Assembly (NCBI RefSeq): GCF_000786215.1
Contig: NZ_JROG01000004.1
Span: 930,001 to 994,000 of the forward strand
DNA length: 64,000 bases
Origin: Sphingomonas sp. 35-24ZXX
Lineage (GTDB): Bacteria; Pseudomonadota; Alphaproteobacteria; Sphingomonadales; Sphingomonadaceae
Reading direction: 5' to 3'
The notes under the pieces are model-generated. The model was not told where the DNA came from, did not search any database, and saw only the letters and a list, made by a program, of their open reading frames with translations. Made by a program: the position numbers and the translations under genes. Shown here in pieces: positions 22,901 to 31,794 of this stretch. The first letter of the stretch is position 1, and every line of letters starts with the position of its first letter.

Positions 22901-25441
22901 CGCCAGCGTCCGGGGGCTTTCCTAAGCGAGACCAGGCAAGCACTGCCTTCAGCTGCATCGGGAGATGTTCTGGCCGACAAGGTAGCGAATTGTATCGGTA
23001 CGTTGGAAAGCCTTGGCGAGCGCCGCACCGGGCTGCGCTTTGCCCCAAATGTGAATGCTGTTCGCGACATGCTCGAGACTCGCCGGACCGATTTTGTCGC
23101 GGCATCATCGTCTGCGATTGATCCCGCGTGCTTCCTTGGTGGTTGGCTGGAGGAAGCATACCTCTGGGATTACGACATGCCGTCCTATTCACACCGGGCG
23201 GGTGATACGAATGGCTACTACCTTCTGTCTCGCGTCAAGCAGGCGGATCGAGAGGCGCTTTCGAAAGCACTAGCGCAGTTGCCGGGCTGTGCCGCGATCG
23301 ACCCCAACCAAGTTCAGGATGTGCTGCTTGAAATCGCTCGTCGAGGGATTCCCACGATCCGGGGCCTAGCGGGCGACAATGCCGGAGCTACAGGTGATCT
23401 TGGGCTCTTTGTAGCAGTCCGGATGTTGCAGGATCGGTTTCGGCTCTCGAACATTGGGGAAAGTCTGGTCCCCGTGATCGAGGGAAGCGGTGACGAACTT
23501 TCTGTTTGCATCATCGTGCCTGTGGATCCTTTTCGAGGCTATTTTTCCGATCTCGCAAAATCACTTGGAAAGGATCGAAAGGACACCTCCCTGTCGCGCC
23601 CTGACCTGTTGGTTGTAGGCGCGAAGGTGGGGCAGAGCGGCGTCCGGATCCATTTGACACCCGTTGAAGTGAAGTGTCGACCGGGATCAATTTTCCCGGC
23701 CTCTGAAGTTGACGATGCGCTAGAGCAGGCCAGAACCTTCTCAAGACTCCTGACAAGCATGCTACCCCACGACAAGCAGCCAGTCGCCTGGTCGCTCGGT
23801 TTCCAGCATCTGTTGCTGTCAATTATTGGCTTCGGAATGAGAGTTTATAGCCAACATCCCGACGTAAAGGGACGTGAGGGGCAATGGTCCTTACTGCACG
23901 AACGCCTTGCATCAGCCATCCTTGGTCCCGATCCCTGTGTCTCGATTGACCAACGCGGTCGCCTCATTATCGTCGACGACAATCCGCGCAGTGGGGTTCG
24001 GGACCGCGATGAGGACGGCTTCGACGAAACCATTACGATAGGCAGCGCCGATGCTGGTGGTGTCGTGGCTGGCGACCCTCTTACATTTTACGATAGCGTT
24101 CGAGCTAAAGTTGGCTCGTGGGGCTTTTTCCCGGATGGAGCGGCCCAACCCATCAGTGAAGCGGTACCCCCGGCAACCGATTCAGCTGAGAACGTTTCTG
24201 GAGATGCGGTTTTCCTAGACGACGGTGCCGAACGACCTGCACCGCCCTCCGGTGATGCGGCTGGTCCCGCCGATCCGGAGCGCCATGTTGAGGCAGACGC
24301 TTCGTCAGGGATCGCTCTTTCTATTGGCTCCACCGTAGACAGCTTCAAGCCGAGTGAAATCGTACTGAACATCTCCGACACACGGCTGAACCAACTGAAC
24401 ATGGGAGTCGTTGGTGATTTGGGAACTGGCAAGACGCAGCTGCTTAAGTCGTTAATTCTTCAGATTTCCGATGCTGCGGCTGCCAACCGGGGCATTCGAC
24501 CTAGGTTCCTGATCTTCGATTACAAGCGAGATTACAGCAGCCCGGATTTTGTCGAGGCGACTGGCGCGCGCGTTGTCAAACCCTATCGCCTTCCACTAAA
24601 TCTCTTTGATACCAGTACGCTGGGCGACGCTGCAGCTCCGTGGCTTGATAGGTTCCGCTTCTTTGCCGACGTTTTGGACAAGATATACAGCGGGATCGGT
24701 CCCGTGCAGCGAGACAAGCTCAAGAAGGCTGTGCGCGCTGCCTACGAATCCTGCCTCCCGGGCGAGCAGCCAACATTGTATGATGTGCATTCGGCCTACG
24801 CCGAGCTGCTCGATGGCAAATCGGATTCGCCAATGGCGATCATCGACGATCTGGTAGACATGGAGGTATTTGCTGCGAAGACGAGCGATACCCAGCCGTT
24901 CGACGAGTTTCTTGACGGAGTGGTCGTAATCTCCTTGGATGCTCTCGGTCAGGACGACCGCAGCAAAAACATGCTCGTCGCCGTGATGTTGAACATGTTC
25001 TATGAAAATATGCTCCGCACCCCCAAGCAGCCATTCATCGGCTCGGATCCGCAGCTTCGCGCAGTTGATTCCTACCTATTGGTCGATGAAGCAGACAACA
25101 TCATGCGATATGAATTCGACGTGCTGAGAAAACTGCTGCTGCAGGGTCGCGAGTTCGGGGTCGGCGTCATCCTTGCCTCACAATACCTGCGTCACTTCAA
25201 AGTGAATGCGACCGATTATCGCGAGCCGCTCTTGAGCTGGTTCTTACACAAAGTGCCCAACGTTACCCCGGCAGAACTCTCCGCCCTTGGCCTGACGGGA
25301 AGCGCAGCTGAGTTGGCCGAACGTGTAAAATCACTTCAGGTGCACCAGTGCTTATACAAGTCGTTTGATGTTCCAGGGGAGGTCGTTCGAGGACTGCCAT
25401 TTTTTGAACTGATGGCACAAGGGAAGCGCAGTTCAAATTAA
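19982..25441 (+). CDS. Giant DptH-like HerA/FtsK ATPase with PD-(D/E)xK motif
   Basis: The 1819-residue protein ends in an FtsK/HerA-type motor. Walker A is GDLGTGKT (about 1478-1485), then LIFDYKRDYSSPDF, LPLNLFDTS, and Walker B SYLLVDEADN (about 1698-1706), then GREFGVGVILASQYLRHF. This series is what I know from DptH/DndH, the large subunit of phosphorothioate-dependent restriction. Upstream, RPDLLVVGAKVGQSG and HLTPVEVKCRPG (Asp1208, Glu1229, Lys1231) form a PD-(D/E)xK-like nuclease motif. LLSPLHPARIAWH near 727 is another conserved-looking patch. The first 700 residues are unassigned. It should translocate on DNA and may cut it. The 4-bp overlap ties it to the two genes before. Confidence 0.8.
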   Translation: MSRLATTIAEIVREKLAQAPGEARGEIRLIFHGPQREILDQVFLELTTASTDHLSVPVLLQLPSLPAGQENPAIGVSGLCDDTHLLTLRNSPAQPTFLALVPPGQHSMRSVTSTTDEFGVSAVNNGGNVPFEDWWADEFVQHLVSLAIRQAGISLQQQDEARSLIGKAAAAADQMDQRKHERSACWRLLARLFSIELGLHGLGFGSLISLACGVPPTRDGSISSREQMAILEKIADAMSDGFGPGIRRAQDNADEEDIRHLEAFLAHLKEACDLPTAFERATSAFYAPENGSTMPPPPDWWRGLTTEKWSELLTEDTVAQGDIRMSCTNALIPPGKGMPVLVESKVALSFETVGPDATGTVVCIDRGKNNRLGEVTVGEEETIFLDGTPPTHKAPIRYCATADGFKPGAIKVISLASWHAGIFVTCRLAKKLTPPKKPTGRVRGGPDLVTTLNVPGSGRYELLIFTSPGVELDETAIGTLEDGQDRADARQMLPVRPVRDGFHQLEIEAETNYQADISFRRTAPDGSETHGTCRVLVTVEDVVEQGCRSEFERLIRANRRVIEPSEAKPVVQLNRSARSSSLQDWMLSEESVGQSYLPIVLADDYVDAWVQPNWSQDNGPIFSRGRFLQDPRPLASEFIPPTGFVEARQKLAARVRGSGDQSGLVESAELGKWLATDQDFRGLVEQYLDSYQAWLAAEPDVACWVDVAVVTSLEDDRRTISRVPDAILLSPLHPARIAWHSVAQEVLVEAEAGGNPCPAVSVLDPDCVPDLITLSLRSPGGIEKVDFLAVENGTDYWSVLWNGDRLGRLPSRSRLAPFGDGFGISVGGISVGFSAAQVGRALEDVSGLLAAKPVVGVVVASAGGTTDACNEGLIEWCSSKYRDEDTRTLRQAAGPRFIEIYDHRDGEAKPDDATIANLAEDTRNGVRWFVGQPASAQPDLGIIAQLDMSEPRAAQVEGRSPLGRGGLLRHRIRRQRPGAFLSETRQALPSAASGDVLADKVANCIGTLESLGERRTGLRFAPNVNAVRDMLETRRTDFVAASSSAIDPACFLGGWLEEAYLWDYDMPSYSHRAGDTNGYYLLSRVKQADREALSKALAQLPGCAAIDPNQVQDVLLEIARRGIPTIRGLAGDNAGATGDLGLFVAVRMLQDRFRLSNIGESLVPVIEGSGDELSVCIIVPVDPFRGYFSDLAKSLGKDRKDTSLSRPDLLVVGAKVGQSGVRIHLTPVEVKCRPGSIFPASEVDDALEQARTFSRLLTSMLPHDKQPVAWSLGFQHLLLSIIGFGMRVYSQHPDVKGREGQWSLLHERLASAILGPDPCVSIDQRGRLIIVDDNPRSGVRDRDEDGFDETITIGSADAGGVVAGDPLTFYDSVRAKVGSWGFFPDGAAQPISEAVPPATDSAENVSGDAVFLDDGAERPAPPSGDAAGPADPERHVEADASSGIALSIGSTVDSFKPSEIVLNISDTRLNQLNMGVVGDLGTGKTQLLKSLILQISDAAAANRGIRPRFLIFDYKRDYSSPDFVEATGARVVKPYRLPLNLFDTSTLGDAAAPWLDRFRFFADVLDKIYSGIGPVQRDKLKKAVRAAYESCLPGEQPTLYDVHSAYAELLDGKSDSPMAIIDDLVDMEVFAAKTSDTQPFDEFLDGVVVISLDALGQDDRSKNMLVAVMLNMFYENMLRTPKQPFIGSDPQLRAVDSYLLVDEADNIMRYEFDVLRKLLLQGREFGVGVILASQYLRHFKVNATDYREPLLSWFLHKVPNVTPAELSALGLTGSAAELAERVKSLQVHQCLYKSFDVPGEVVRGLPFFELMAQGKRSSN

Positions 25442-25507
25442 ACGTGTCCGCGCAAGTCCGATACGGGCGTCATCTGCACAGTTTGGTTGGGGAAATTTCT
25501 TTCTTCG

Positions 25508-26404
25508 TTAGGTCTTTAAGGGCTGTGAAACATCCCCCAACCACTCCGCTGCCTTCGCCGCCGCGCTGGCGGTGGTGAAGATCGCCCGGTTGTCGCCCTT
25601 GAGCGCCTTCAGCCAGCTGGCGAGGTAGCAGCCATGGTCCGGACGCGGCGTAACCGACAGCCCGAGGTCGCCGCACAGGAAGGCTGAGCCGAGCTCGGCG
25701 ACCAGCTCTTCCATGGCATAGGCCTCGTCACCGAAGCGCTTGCCGAAGGTGCGGGCGAGACGGTGGTCGGCCCCGGTCCAGTGCACGAGCTCGTGGAGCA
25801 GGATGGCATACCAGTTCTGCGCCGGGCTGGCGGTGTCCGTGGCAAAGAACCGCTCGCGGTCGGGCATGGTGATCGTGTCGGTGGAAGGGGTGTAGTGTGC
25901 GCTGTCGCCCTGAATGCGGATGGCAGCACCCGTTGCGCTGATGAAGGCGTCGACATCAGCGATGGGATCGAACGCCTCGGCCTCCGGCACTTCGGGCAAG
26001 GCATAGCCCTCGACCTGCGCGATGTTGAACACATGCGAGCCTTGCGCGAAGATCCGGCCCGCGCCCTCGCGCGCTTCCTCTTCGATGCCTTCGGGCTTGT
26101 CCAGCACCTTGTAGAACACGATCGGTGAGGCCTTCTCACCCTTGCGGACCTGAGCGCCCAGCGAATGCCACTGGCGATAGGTCGCCCAGAGACCGTGCCC
26201 GAACTCCTGCGCCTCGGCGCTGGCCCAGAGGGCGAGGACATTGACCCCGCGATAGGCCTTGCGGGTGACCGCATTGATGGGCCGGGTCAGCGGGGCGCTG
26301 CTGCGGTGCCAGGGAAGGGTGTAGTCGCCCGTGCCGCGCTCCAGTGCGGCGATGATCTGGTTGGTGATGGTATCGTAGATGCTGGCGGTTGCAGTGGTGG
26401 CCAT
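25508..26404 (-). CDS. ArdC-like antirestriction protein
   Basis: The 298-residue protein has the N-terminal ssDNA-binding DUF1738 domain (IYDTITNQIIAALERG, PLTRPINAVTRKAYRGVN) and a C-terminal zincin domain with HELVHWTGADHR (HExxH, followed by further His and the Glu of MEELVAELGSAFLCG). ArdC proteins protect incoming conjugative DNA from restriction. It is transcribed from the transfer-gene side, after the relaxase with a 222-bp gap. It sits next to the resident restriction-like operon but reads the other way, and is a normal cargo of mobilizable elements. Confidence 0.93.
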   Translation of the reverse strand: MATTATASIYDTITNQIIAALERGTGDYTLPWHRSSAPLTRPINAVTRKAYRGVNVLALWASAEAQEFGHGLWATYRQWHSLGAQVRKGEKASPIVFYKVLDKPEGIEEEAREGAGRIFAQGSHVFNIAQVEGYALPEVPEAEAFDPIADVDAFISATGAAIRIQGDSAHYTPSTDTITMPDRERFFATDTASPAQNWYAILLHELVHWTGADHRLARTFGKRFGDEAYAMEELVAELGSAFLCGDLGLSVTPRPDHGCYLASWLKALKGDNRAIFTTASAAAKAAEWLGDVSQPLKT

Positions 26405-26626
26405 GGTGGTAAATCCTTCGTCCTGTCGTTGGGAACGCGGATGAAGGAACGGGCCGGATGGCCGGGCGGGTCAGCGCAAGGCGCGAAACAGCCAACACGG
26501 GAGGGCAAAGCCCGAATGGAGCGGGCAGGCTGTTGATCCCGCCTGGCACGGCCTGTTCTACAGGGAGCAGTTCATTCCAATGGCAGGGCGAAGAATGCCA
26601 TGGCCCTGCGTTCACGCAGCGCGCGA

Positions 26627-29374
26627 TCAGCCGAGACCAGCCCCCAGAGATTTCGTCTTCGCGGCCTCCGGCGCACTCACTTCCATGGCGGTCTGCTTTT
26701 CGCCCGCGCGCTCGTGGATGGCGCGGATCAGCCGCGCCTTGTCGTCGGTCGTGACAATGGCCTCGGACTTTGCGCGCGAAAGCGCGACGTAGAGCATCTT
26801 CTGATCGACCAGATTGGCGGAGCGGCTGTCGGCGTGGATCAGGACCCGCTCGGCGGTCTGGCCCTGCGCGGCGTGGGCGGTCTGGACATAGGCATGGCGC
26901 AAATGGGCGTCGCGCGGGTTGGTCAAATCGAGACGCTGCTCACGGCCCTTAGCCAGCGCGATGGTCGCCTGCTGACGCTCGGGATCGATGCCGGTTACGG
27001 TGCCACGCAACCCGTTGATGCGCCCGGCCTCGCGGTCGTTGCGGGTGAACTGCACGCGGTCGCCCGTCTGCAGCTCCATCGCCTTCAGCTCAAAGACCTC
27101 CACCTTGCCCGCACCCCACTGGCGCAGCCGCCAGTCAATGGCTGAACCGTCGGTCGACTTGAGCGATATTGCGGCCTTGTCCGGATCGACGCGCTCGACC
27201 CGGTAGGCGGCCCCGCGCGTCACGCCCTTGTCGGCATAGTCACGCAGGAACCGGACAGTATCGCCCGGCGCATAGTTCGCCGGATCGCGGGCCTCGATGC
27301 GTGACAGGTTCTTGGCGACCAGGCTTTCCATGGTGACGGCAGGGCCGGACAGGACCCCGCTGGCGGCAAGCTCGCGGCGGATATCAGCGGTTAGCGTATC
27401 GCGGCCATCGCGGGAAGGCTCAATCACAAGGGTGCGCGCCCGCTCGCTGGCGTCCAGTGCAGCATAGGCCTTGGCCATGGCAGCAAAGCGCTCGCCCTGA
27501 CTGCCATGGGCAATGATCTTCCCGCCGCCGCGCTCCAGAGCGTCCAGTGCCTTGCGCGCATCGCCTTCGATCGATGCCAACACCGCCTCGCGGGTGGCGG
27601 TATTGGTCTGGCGCACAACATTATCGAGCCGCGCCGTCGCCATGCCGGCGGATTGCAGCTGGGCAAAGGCTGCGCCTGCGCCGACGGAGCCGAGCTGTTT
27701 CACATCGCCCACCAGAACGACGCGTGCCTTGCTGTCAGCAGCGAGGCCGATCAGCGCAGCCATATCACGGGCCGAAAGCAGCGATGCTTCATCGACAATC
27801 CAGACCCCGCCCGACAGCGAAGCGCTGTTGCGCGCCAACTGACGGGCCACGGTCTCGCCGTGCTGGCCGAGGGCATCGCCCAAGGTCTGCGCAGCGGACG
27901 CGGTTGGCGCAAGCGCGGTCACGGCCACCCCGCGCGCCTGCGCCTCGCGGGCAAAGGTCGCCAGAACGGTCGTGGTCTTGGCGGTCCCGGCATAGCCCTG
28001 AACGCCAGTGACGCGGTGTGGGCTGGTCAGCAGCGCGCGGGTGGCCGCTCGCTGGCCTTCATTCCAGGGGTGATCGGATCGAAGCTCGGCGCGCGCGACG
28101 GCGCTGGCTGCCTGCTTCGCCGACAGGATCGGAGCCCCTGCCCCGCGCCCATCAGCCTCCAGACGCAGCAACTGTCGCTCATGAGCAATGTTCTCGGCGG
28201 TGGTGAACCCTGCAAATTCTGCGCCGCGCTTGTCGAGGAAGGTGCGCGGCACCAGCGCGCCGTCGCCCTGCGCGCGGGTGACAGCCGCGCTGATCTGCGC
28301 AGCGGTCACGCGGCCCAAGCCATAGCGCCCGGCCTCCTTCTCCAACTCGGCAGCAGCGAACACCGACTGGCGCTCGCTAAGATTGGCGGCGGCAAGCGCA
28401 ACCGCCTGATGCGCAGCGATCTGGCCCCGCGCGGCCAGCGCGCTGCCATGCTCACTGCTGGCCGCCGCTTCCTTGCTGGCTGCGACCAGACCCTCCCGCG
28501 CGCTCTTTCCGAACCCTGCCGCATCGGCCTCAGCGCGCCAGGTGTTCACCAATTCGCCCCGCTCCGGACTCTGCTTCGCCTCGCGGGTATCGAGCGCGGC
28601 GATCTGCTTTTCCTCAGCGGATGCGGTCGCTCGGGTCTGGCCGCGCTCGGCGAGCCGGGCTTCGACCTGGGCGGCACGTTCGCTGAAGGCGCGGATCACG
28701 GCGGCGGGGACGCCCTTGATCTCGAACAGGGAGTCCTTGCCCTGCTCGATACCGTAGCCAAGCGCGCGCACGCCCACCGCCAGCTCTTGGCGGTAAACCG
28801 CGCCGATGGCTTTCTGCAGCTGGTAGAGCGCGCGCGGCTCCAGGCTGCGCCAGTTCCCATTGGCGTCCTGCGTCATGTTCATGATGACATTGTGGGTGTG
28901 GAGCTGCGGGTCCTGTGCCCGGCTCGTGTCATGTCGGAAACTTGCAATGACAAGATTGTCGGTGGTGTGCCGCTCAACCGCGCCCGGAGTGCGTATGAGG
29001 GTGGCGGCGGCATGGCGCTCGACATAGGCGAGCGCTGCCTTGACGGCATTGGCATGCGCAGCGACCAACCTCCGATCCCCCGCCACCTCGGCCATGATCG
29101 AGACCGACTTGGGCGCGCTCATGGTTACGTCCCAACCTGGCCGATGTTGAAGCTTGCCCTCGCGCATGGTGCCAAGCTGCTGGCCATGGGGCAGCGCGCC
29201 ATCAAGGATGGCGCGGAAGGTCTCCCGATTGACTTCGCCGGATAGACCCAGCGCCTTGGCGCCCTCGCCCTGCCATTCGCTGGGCGAGATGCCACCATCG
29301 GCGTAGTAGTCGTCAGCCTCATAATAGCTGGAAGCGGCCGCCGAACTGCCGACCGCGCCAATGGTGGCAACCAT
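26627..29374 (-). CDS. MobF-family conjugative relaxase/helicase
   Basis: The 915-residue TrwC/TraA-type protein. The N-terminal relaxase domain has the catalytic tyrosine region SSYYEADDYYADGG, GWDVTMSAPKSVSI, and the histidine triad ending LHTHNVIMN. The C-terminal half is a RecD-like helicase with Walker A GYAGTAKTTT, then IVDEASLLSARDM and LVGDVKQLGSVGAG, ending AHAAQGQTAERVLIH. It nicks oriT, stays covalently attached to the strand and unwinds it. Its start overlaps the coupling-protein stop (TGATG), so the pair is co-translated. Shorter than F TraI but typical for alphaproteobacterial mobilizable elements. Confidence 0.94.
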   Translation of the reverse strand: MVATIGAVGSSAAASSYYEADDYYADGGISPSEWQGEGAKALGLSGEVNRETFRAILDGALPHGQQLGTMREGKLQHRPGWDVTMSAPKSVSIMAEVAGDRRLVAAHANAVKAALAYVERHAAATLIRTPGAVERHTTDNLVIASFRHDTSRAQDPQLHTHNVIMNMTQDANGNWRSLEPRALYQLQKAIGAVYRQELAVGVRALGYGIEQGKDSLFEIKGVPAAVIRAFSERAAQVEARLAERGQTRATASAEEKQIAALDTREAKQSPERGELVNTWRAEADAAGFGKSAREGLVAASKEAAASSEHGSALAARGQIAAHQAVALAAANLSERQSVFAAAELEKEAGRYGLGRVTAAQISAAVTRAQGDGALVPRTFLDKRGAEFAGFTTAENIAHERQLLRLEADGRGAGAPILSAKQAASAVARAELRSDHPWNEGQRAATRALLTSPHRVTGVQGYAGTAKTTTVLATFAREAQARGVAVTALAPTASAAQTLGDALGQHGETVARQLARNSASLSGGVWIVDEASLLSARDMAALIGLAADSKARVVLVGDVKQLGSVGAGAAFAQLQSAGMATARLDNVVRQTNTATREAVLASIEGDARKALDALERGGGKIIAHGSQGERFAAMAKAYAALDASERARTLVIEPSRDGRDTLTADIRRELAASGVLSGPAVTMESLVAKNLSRIEARDPANYAPGDTVRFLRDYADKGVTRGAAYRVERVDPDKAAISLKSTDGSAIDWRLRQWGAGKVEVFELKAMELQTGDRVQFTRNDREAGRINGLRGTVTGIDPERQQATIALAKGREQRLDLTNPRDAHLRHAYVQTAHAAQGQTAERVLIHADSRSANLVDQKMLYVALSRAKSEAIVTTDDKARLIRAIHERAGEKQTAMEVSAPEAAKTKSLGAGLG

Positions 29375-31206
29375 CAGACCGGCCCCTTCAGGGTCGTGGC
29401 GGGATCATCCTTGGCCCTGCCGCTGTCAGCCTTCTTCGGCATGCGGTTCCACAGCATCCGGCTGATATGAGCTGGGACAAAGGCCGGATGGCGGGCAGGC
29501 CCCCGCGCATCGATGTGCTCCCGCGTCAGGCGAATTCGCCCCACTGGCAAGGCATCCGGCAACTGCAGAAAGCCGTGATGCGGTTCGAGACGGAGATCGC
29601 TCTCGATCACAGCGGGCCGCACGACGCGGGTGCTGCCGACAGACGTGCGCCCGCTATGCGGCCCGGTCTCGAAGCTGTCCGACGCGCTGCGCACTTCCAC
29701 CTCGACATCGCCGATATTCTGCGAGGCCCATTGCCGCGTGTCACGGTCGATCAGCTGAAGGTAGAGCTTGGAATTGCAGCAACCGAGCAGTGCCTCGGCG
29801 CTGTCGCGGCCATAGCGGCGGTGCATCTGGCCGATAGCCTGAAAGGTCAGCACCACGCTGGCCCCGAACTTGCGACCCTCGGGCAAGAGCCGGGTGAGAT
29901 TATCGACGCGGGGAAGATCGGCCAGCTCATCAAGGAAGAACCACATGCGCCGCTGCGAGGATGGCGTGAGCCCCAGCATCGCACTGGCGGCACATTCCAG
30001 CCAGCAGGCCAGCAGCGGCTTCATCGCCTCGAAATAGTCTTCCTTGCGCGGCACGAAGAGCCAGGGTTTGGGCCCCTGATGCGCGTCCAGCCCGGCAATG
30101 AATTCCCTAAACGCAAAGCTGCCGCGATCCCCCGGCTCGCGCCACAGGAACTGCAGCAGCGTCGCGGCCTTGGCGAGCATGAACAGCACGCTCCCCGTAG
30201 CCCGGTCTGCGTCGTCGGCAAAGGTACGCGCCGATGAGGTGCCTGCCAGCCAGACCTTCATCTCCTCCTTGCCCTTGACCTGAAGAGCGTCGAGCAGGTC
30301 GGGCAGCGTGGTTCGCCCCTCTGCGCTCAATACCCGCAGGATATTGGCGACAAGAATGCGACTGGTCTCCAGCCACACATCGTCATCGCGCTCGCCTGTC
30401 TCGGAGACCAGCTGGCGGGCGATGCGATCGGCGTCTGCCGGATGGGCAATCTCGGAGAATGGCGACCAGAACGACGAGCGTTCGTCAAAGGGATTGAGGA
30501 TGATGTCCCCACGCTCGGGGCAGTAGTAGTGGGTGATGAACTCGCCTGAGGTGTCATAGACCAAGGCAGGTTCGCCGCGCGCTTCGACCTGGTCGAGCAT
30601 CTGGCGCATGACGGTGGTCTTGCCCGCCCCGGTGGTGCCGAGCAGGGCGAAATGACGGCACTCCAGCCATGACGGAATGCCGACCGAAGCAATGCGGATC
30701 GAACGCGCATTGGTCGCCTTGCGGGTCAGCTTGGCAAGCGCGCGCTCCGAAACGATCCGCGTACCGGCAATGATCCGGTCGCGCGCGGCTTCCTTGCCCT
30801 CGCTGCGTATCCAGATGGCAACGCCGAAGCACAGCAGCATGCCGATCAACGCGCCAAGGGTGCCGCCAAGAATGGCCTTTCCGAAAAGGTCATCCCAGCA
30901 CCACAGCCATATTCGGTCATTGGCAAGCACGCTGGCAGGAACGTGCGCGGTTCTGTTCATGAACTGCACCATGATCTCAGGATCGCTGCGCCCGCTCGCG
31001 AACCAGCTGACCGCCACACCCTGTGCGTGCTGGTAGGCGCAAGCGAATTGGCCCGGCGCCGGATCATGGCTGGCGAGCAGGAATGCCCCAAATCCTGCGC
31101 TACCGGCAATGGTCCAGGCATAGGCGCGCCACCGGGCCGCAAGGCCTGCGATGCCCTGCTTGAACTTACCCTGCCCCCGCAGGAGGTTGTCGCGGTCGCG
31201 GCTCAT
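29374..31206 (-). CDS. VirD4/TrwB-type coupling protein
   Basis: The 610-residue protein has two N-terminal membrane segments (about 32-50 and 105-128), Walker A LLGTTGAGKTTVM (about 190), Walker B-like MWFFLDELADLPRV and GASVVLTFQAIGQM. It is the hexameric ATPase that hands relaxase-bound DNA to a type IV secretion channel. No channel genes are in the element, so it must dock on a helper's channel. It overlaps the ribbon-helix-helix gene before it (ATGA) and the relaxase after it. Confidence 0.93.
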   Translation of the reverse strand: MSRDRDNLLRGQGKFKQGIAGLAARWRAYAWTIAGSAGFGAFLLASHDPAPGQFACAYQHAQGVAVSWFASGRSDPEIMVQFMNRTAHVPASVLANDRIWLWCWDDLFGKAILGGTLGALIGMLLCFGVAIWIRSEGKEAARDRIIAGTRIVSERALAKLTRKATNARSIRIASVGIPSWLECRHFALLGTTGAGKTTVMRQMLDQVEARGEPALVYDTSGEFITHYYCPERGDIILNPFDERSSFWSPFSEIAHPADADRIARQLVSETGERDDDVWLETSRILVANILRVLSAEGRTTLPDLLDALQVKGKEEMKVWLAGTSSARTFADDADRATGSVLFMLAKAATLLQFLWREPGDRGSFAFREFIAGLDAHQGPKPWLFVPRKEDYFEAMKPLLACWLECAASAMLGLTPSSQRRMWFFLDELADLPRVDNLTRLLPEGRKFGASVVLTFQAIGQMHRRYGRDSAEALLGCCNSKLYLQLIDRDTRQWASQNIGDVEVEVRSASDSFETGPHSGRTSVGSTRVVRPAVIESDLRLEPHHGFLQLPDALPVGRIRLTREHIDARGPARHPAFVPAHISRMLWNRMPKKADSGRAKDDPATTLKGPV

Positions 31207-31583
31207 GACAGCGCCTCCGCTGCCAGTGCCCGCTGGCGGCGATAGGCCGCCTGCGCCGCTTCGCCGGTTACGCTGTCGGTGCGGTCGGCATCGCCGTCGC
31301 CACGCAAGGCCGCGCGGCGGGCATAGGCATAGGCCGCGCTGGCCGTGAACAGGCTGCGATCTAGCAGCGCCTCGATCACGCCAAGCCGCGCATCGAATGC
31401 CGCCATGACGTCATCGCCAGCGTTGCTGCCGGCCGCCATTGGGGCATCGATGACAGCGCTAAGCCCGGCCTCGATCACCCGCGACAGGGCCTGATAGCGG
31501 GTCAATCCGCGCGCCTCGGCATACCGCCGGATCATCACTTCCTGCCCCATCGGCACCCGTACCGAGAGCTTGACCCGGTTCAT
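31203..31583 (-). CDS. Ribbon-helix-helix-type relaxosome accessory protein
   Basis: I start at the ATG at 31583 (126 residues, MNRVKLSVRVPMGQEVMIRR); the frame is open upstream but that DNA is repeat-rich. The N-terminal beta strand plus two helices (RYAEARGLTRYQALSRVIEAGLSAV) is what a TraD/TraY-like ribbon-helix-helix protein looks like. The tail is Ala/Arg-rich. It overlaps the coupling-protein start. Such proteins bind oriT and regulate the transfer operon, and the 210 bp before it are palindrome-rich. Confidence 0.7.
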   Translation of the reverse strand: MNRVKLSVRVPMGQEVMIRRYAEARGLTRYQALSRVIEAGLSAVIDAPMAAGSNAGDDVMAAFDARLGVIEALLDRSLFTASAAYAYARRAALRGDGDADRTDSVTGEAAQAAYRRQRALAAEALS

Positions 31584-31794
31584 GGCCGCACCACCCGGAG
31601 CGCGCCATGCGCGCGCTCCCGAAATGGCGCAAATGCGCGGGTTTCCAGCACGCTGCCGAAAGAGCGCGCGCATCGCCCCCCACGAAAACGGCGGTTGGCC
31701 GCCATCGACGAGTCAGAAAGGTGTGGTCGAAAATACTTGGCTCGATGCGTAGCATCGCAGCCTTTCTCCGGTTCCAGCTTGAAGCCTGCTTTGC
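31584..31794. other. Candidate oriT region in the transfer operon
   Basis: The gap between the ribbon-helix-helix gene and the preceding gene holds two inverted repeats: GAGCGCG/CGCGCTC (31598-31618, 7-base loop) and CGATGC/GCATCG (31743-31757, 3-base loop). It is the longest gap in an otherwise overlapping operon. MobF origins often lie beside the accessory RHH gene. I cannot identify a nic site, so the call rests on position and palindromes. Confidence 0.35.

Noticed and set aside
13733-25441. BREX, DISARM or classical type II restriction-modification system
   Set aside because: No PglZ, BrxC, DUF1998/DrmB, PLD nuclease or separate restriction endonuclease gene; the partners are two unknown proteins and a DptH-like ATPase instead.
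27506-29245. 579-codon plus-strand frame opposite the relaxase
   Set aside because: Antisense to the relaxase/helicase motifs; low-complexity composition and no start signal.
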